NCBI GenBank assembly: GCA_016765335.1
Contig: JAESQE010000008.1
Span: 1-15,664 of the forward strand
Source: Planctomycetaceae bacterium
Lineage (GTDB): Bacteria > Planctomycetota > Planctomycetia > Planctomycetales > Planctomycetaceae
Reading direction: 5' to 3'
Length of the DNA stretch: 15,664 bases
Both the position numbers and the translations under genes were made by a program. The first letter of the stretch is position 1. Each line of letters begins with the position of its first letter. The notes beneath the pieces are model-generated. The model saw only the letters and a program-made list of their open reading frames with translations. It was not told the origin of the DNA and searched no databases. Positions 13,245 through 15,664 of the stretch are shown here, piece by piece.

Positions 13245-13686
13245 GGTTTATAATCTGAATGTAGGAAGTGGGGTTTTGTTGTAGATAGCTGTTTAATACA
13301 TGCAGTCTTTTAAGTAAGCCGCCTTTTTGCTTAGGCACGTCGAAGATTTGGTGAGTGATCTGCTTCCACCGCTGATTAGCTTGTTGACTGCTGACAATTG
13401 AGCTGATGTTTTCAAAGTCGCCCCGTTTAGTCCATAGCTCGCCATCTATTGGGAAAGGTGGGTAGCCCTGGGTAAACCATGCGGGCGGGTTTAGTATTTT
13501 TCCGCCCCGACTAATAAGGTTTTTTCCGTTCCAAAAACCGCGGATACCATCTAGCTTTTCGCTCATAACCCAGCCGGTAACGTTGCTATTTTCATGGTAA
13601 TTTTTTAGCAGAAATAAATCAGGCTTTTCAGCCAACGTGCCTAATGATATAAGGCTGAGGAATAGGGAAAAAATCCATTTTTTCAT
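13245..13686 (-). pseudogene. Periplasmic ATP-dependent DNA ligase, N-terminal half, cut at the join
   Basis: About 147 residues of a small bacterial ATP-dependent ligase with an export signal (residues 1-19, ending GTLA). The adenylation motif is KLDG at 44-47, with Lys44 the expected AMP acceptor, followed by the family's RGFWNGK and a PIDGELW segment (79-85). Relatives run to about 280 residues. After residue 147 the frame continues to 12967, but only by reading carA DNA in the wrong frame, so the nucleotidyltransferase C-terminus and OB domain are absent. The break falls at the carA start codon. It is probably an intact gene in its source organism, truncated here by assembly or rearrangement. 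Confidence 0.8.
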
Positions 13687-13723
13687 CGTCTCTAGTTTCC
13701 TAGTTGTCAGTTGGGTTTGATAT

Positions 13724-14179
13724 TTAGCGTTGGGCTACTAGAAACCTATCGAGTTGATTGGCGAAGGTCTGTTTATCAGTATTATTTAGTGGGGGTGGTC
13801 CGCCACCCACTTCTAACCCACTGGAGCGCATAGTTTCCATAAAGTCCCGCATAGTCAGGCGGTCTTTAATGTTTTCTTTGGTGTAAAGTTCACCACGTGG
13901 GTTAAGCGCAGTGCCGCCTTTTTCAATTACATCAGCGGCTAGAGGAATATCGCCCGTAATGACAAGGTCACCCGCTTGCATGCGTTTAACGATTTCATTA
14001 TCTGCCTCATCGAACCCAGCACTTACGCGTAAGAATGAAATATAAGGTGACGGCGGTATACGGATGAATTGGTTGGCAACTAAGGTTGTTTGAATTTTTG
14101 TGCGACTAGCAGCACGAAACAACATTTCTTTAATGACTACTGGGCAGGCGTCTGCATCGACCCAAATGGTGTTAAGCAT
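13724..14179 (-). CDS. YaiI/YqxD-family (DUF188) protein
   Basis: The product is 151 aa, the usual family length. It opens with the family hallmark [16 protein letters not shown] (5-20), has a [25 protein letters not shown] block (about 57-82, PIN-like acidic residues) and a [11 protein letters not shown] segment near 120. The biochemical role of the family is not established; the acidic residues suggest a PIN-type nuclease fold. It overlaps the end of the FNR-type gene by 8 bp and so is in one operon with it; the ligase follows 37 bp later. Confidence 0.9.
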   Translation of the reverse strand: MLNTIWVDADACPVVIKEMLFRAASRTKIQTTLVANQFIRIPPSPYISFLRVSAGFDEADNEIVKRMQAGDLVITGDIPLAADVIEKGGTALNPRGELYTKENIKDRLTMRDFMETMRSSGLEVGGGPPPLNNTDKQTFANQLDRFLVAQR

Positions 14180-14891
14180 CGTGATTCTTACCGTGGGTTA
14201 TTACTAATAACTTCTTTTTATCAATGGTTGCCAAATGAGGGGATAAGAATGAGATGATCCGGTCGCGCTTAAATTCAGCAATAATGCGGCTAGCTGTTTC
14301 GGTAGTAATGGCTAAAATACCGCCCATATCTTCACGGTTTGGAACGTAGCAGGATTCTGTCTCCGTTTTTTCAGCGAGGTGTAAAAGCAGATAAGCAACT
14401 CGTTGCTTGGCAAAACCTTTTGTCAATATTGTAAGCCAAATATCTGCATCCGACATGGTTTGTTGCCAACGGGCAGTTAATTGGGTAAATAGGTGAGGGG
14501 AATGCGTATTAAGGCTTTTAATATCTTCGACGGGTAAGCGGCAAAATGAGGCTGTTTTTAGGATAACGGCATGGTGAAGATAGGCTTTATTGTCTAAGGC
14601 TTCTAGGCCAACAATATCGCCCTGTTTCAATATTCGAATAATCCTAAACGAACCGTCACTTAAGTAGCTGACAAGTTTCACGAGGCCAGATCGGACGGTG
14701 TACAAGGCGTTTGGCTCGTCTCCTTGATTGTAAAGGGTTTCCCCGACATTTAAGTGCAATTCCTTGATCGGTTGGTGCAGGTAGTCAAAGTCATCTTTCG
14801 TTAAATTAGCAAAAAGAACAAGGTGGCGAATAGCACATTGTTCGCATTTTGATGCGGCTTGCCATGCATTGTCTATTTGGTTTGGTTTCAT
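14172..14891 (-). CDS. FNR/CRP-family transcription regulator with an incomplete Fe-S cysteine set
   Basis: The product is 239 aa: N-terminal cysteines, a cyclic-nucleotide-type beta-roll (about 35-125), a dimer helix (about 130-150) and a winged HTH (about 155-230). The recognition helix reads [13 protein letters not shown], with Glu198, Ser201 and Arg202 in the E-x-x-S-R pattern that reads TTGAT/ATCAA in FNR. The N-terminus has Cys16-x2-Cys19-x5-Val25, so where E. coli FNR has its third cysteine there is Val; Cys117 corresponds to FNR Cys122. Oxygen sensing by a normal 4Fe-4S cluster is therefore doubtful. It is divergent from the DsrE-like gene, with a perfect FNR box between them. Confidence 0.88.
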   Translation of the reverse strand: MKPNQIDNAWQAASKCEQCAIRHLVLFANLTKDDFDYLHQPIKELHLNVGETLYNQGDEPNALYTVRSGLVKLVSYLSDGSFRIIRILKQGDIVGLEALDNKAYLHHAVILKTASFCRLPVEDIKSLNTHSPHLFTQLTARWQQTMSDADIWLTILTKGFAKQRVAYLLLHLAEKTETESCYVPNREDMGGILAITTETASRIIAEFKRDRIISFLSPHLATIDKKKLLVITHGKNHDA

Positions 14892-14951
14892 TCCTTAAAA
14901 ATAAAAATTTGTCGAATCAAGTTGGTTGATAAAAAAATAAAGTGCCGATGA

Positions 14952-14965
14952 TTGATAATTATCAA
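14952..14965. promoter_or_regulatory. Perfect FNR-type operator
   Basis: TTGATAATTATCAA is an exact TTGAT-N4-ATCAA palindrome. Its centre lies about 41.5 bp before the start point implied by the -10 hexamer at 14988-14993, the class II activation geometry. It could also affect the divergent regulator gene. Confidence 0.88.
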
Positions 14966-14987
14966 TTACAGCCTATTATCAAAATTC

Positions 14988-14993
14988 TACACT
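14988..14993 (+). promoter_or_regulatory. -10 element of the FNR-dependent promoter
   Basis: TACACT matches TATAAT at four of six positions. With no good -35 box but an FNR site in its place, this is a typical activator-dependent promoter. Transcription should start near 15000. Confidence 0.6.
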
Positions 14994-15024
14994 GACTTGG
15001 CTATTAACCCAAAGGAGAATGATA

Positions 15025-15453
15025 ATGAAAAGAATTAAACAGTTATTAATGGTAGTTGTACTGGGTCTTGCTGCAGTATCTGGCTCAGTATTGGCTGAAA
15101 CAAAAGGTGTTTATATAGACTTATCGAGTCCCGATATTTTTAAAATTCATAGAGCGTTTGCGGTTGGGACTATGCTAAGGAGTATGCATGACGTTGATGT
15201 AACTGTTTTTATTAGTTTAAGTGTTACTCCTTACGTTAATAAGGATCTGCCAGTAGCAAAAATGCTTTCATTGCGAGGCCAAGATGTTCACCAACATATG
15301 GAAGCTTTTATGAAAGCAGGTGGAAAAATAATGGTTTGTGGAATGTGCCTTGGTGGCCATGGATTAACGATGGCAAATTTACTGCCGGGTGTGACTGTTG
15401 GTATGCCTGGGAAATTAATATTGGCGGACGGTGTTAAGCTATTGAGTTACTAA
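15025..15453 (+). CDS. Periplasmic DsrE-like protein
   Basis: The product is 142 aa from ATG 15025, chosen because AGGAG at 15013-15017 gives 7-nt spacing; the ATG at 15019 would be too close. A signal peptide runs to about residue 24 (SVLA, then ETKG). The mature part has a DsrE/F-like alpha/beta fold: GVYIDLSS strand, AFAVGTMLRS helix, VDVTVFISL strand, and a Cys-Gly-Met-Cys-Leu-Gly-Gly loop near the end (family sulfur-carrier or redox position). DsrE-type proteins move sulfur as persulfide or belong to redox-related groups. Export and FNR-type control suggest a role in anaerobic or sulfur-linked redox in the periplasm, but the substrate is not deducible. Confidence 0.8.
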   Translation: MKRIKQLLMVVVLGLAAVSGSVLAETKGVYIDLSSPDIFKIHRAFAVGTMLRSMHDVDVTVFISLSVTPYVNKDLPVAKMLSLRGQDVHQHMEAFMKAGGKIMVCGMCLGGHGLTMANLLPGVTVGMPGKLILADGVKLLSY

Positions 15454-15478
15454 ATAGCAGAGCTATTACGTTATTGAG

Positions 15479-15508
15479 AGGCCAATTCGTTAGAATTGGC
15501 CTTTTTTT
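15479..15508 (+). terminator. Rho-independent terminator of the DsrE-like gene
   Basis: AGGCCAATTC (15479-15488) and GAATTGGCCT (15493-15502) form a perfect 10-bp stem with a GTTA loop, followed by a T-run to 15508. The rest of the window (15509-15664) is AT-rich, and I see no gene in it. Confidence 0.92.
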
Positions 15509-15664
15509 GGTCTTTAGTACTCCAGTAGATTAGAGGTGCAATCGATAACTCAATTCATCCTGAGTATAATGATTAAAATGGCATGCTGTTATTGTGCTTA
15601 CCTTTAACTCTTTGAGCGTTTTACGTTTATGTTATTTGAATCATTTTTAGTTTTTTTCTTTACT

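Overview
The window is a piece of a marine-type planctomycete (Phycisphaerae-like) chromosome carrying what looks like a complete filamentous (inovirus-type) prophage. At its right end the sequence changes abruptly to that of a different, gammaproteobacterium-like organism. The planctomycete call rests mainly on the secreted protein at 10253-11644, which ends in a double Ca-binding, dockerin-like repeat with a terminal Gly-Cys-Pro, a signature I associate with Phycisphaerales.

Region 1 (1-545) is the 3' end of a diacylglycerol/lipid kinase gene. Region 2 (about 546-8273) is the prophage. It is bounded by two copies of a 28-bp XerC/XerD (dif-type) site that share a 19-bp identity (544-562 and 8272-8290), so the predicted excised circle is 7,728 bp. 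No integrase is present, so host XerCD is the likely recombinase. All structural genes are on the minus strand, in an order close to coliphage M13: a possible ssDNA-binding protein (pV), rolling-circle replication initiator (pII), a 43-aa small membrane protein (pVII/pIX candidate), major coat protein (pVIII), an 83-aa membrane protein, adsorption protein (pIII), pVI, Zot/pI assembly ATPase and a lipoprotein secretin (pIV). A terminator and a small helix-turn-helix protein follow, next to the left Xer site. The non-structural end (7774-8271, about 500 nt) resembles an inoviral intergenic region. It holds a strong hairpin terminator, a predicted short plus-strand RNA and a small plus-strand membrane-protein gene.

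Region 3 (8291-13244) is host chromosome: a MATE exporter, a secreted dockerin-type protein convergent with it and sharing a bidirectional terminator, and carA. Region 4 (about 13245-15664) is AT-richer. It contains a DNA-ligase gene cut off exactly where carA begins, a YaiI/YqxD-family protein, an FNR-type regulator, and a periplasmic DsrE-like protein whose promoter carries a perfect FNR box. The join near 13245 is most simply an assembly chimera, though a real rearrangement cannot be excluded.

How the prophage genes would work together: the initiator nicks and replicates the circular form; the pV candidate would coat the ssDNA; coat and tip proteins insert in the inner membrane; the Zot/pI ATPase drives assembly; and the secretin forms the outer-membrane exit. 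The HTH protein, the short RNA and the small membrane protein are the unassigned candidates for control, immunity or Xer regulation.
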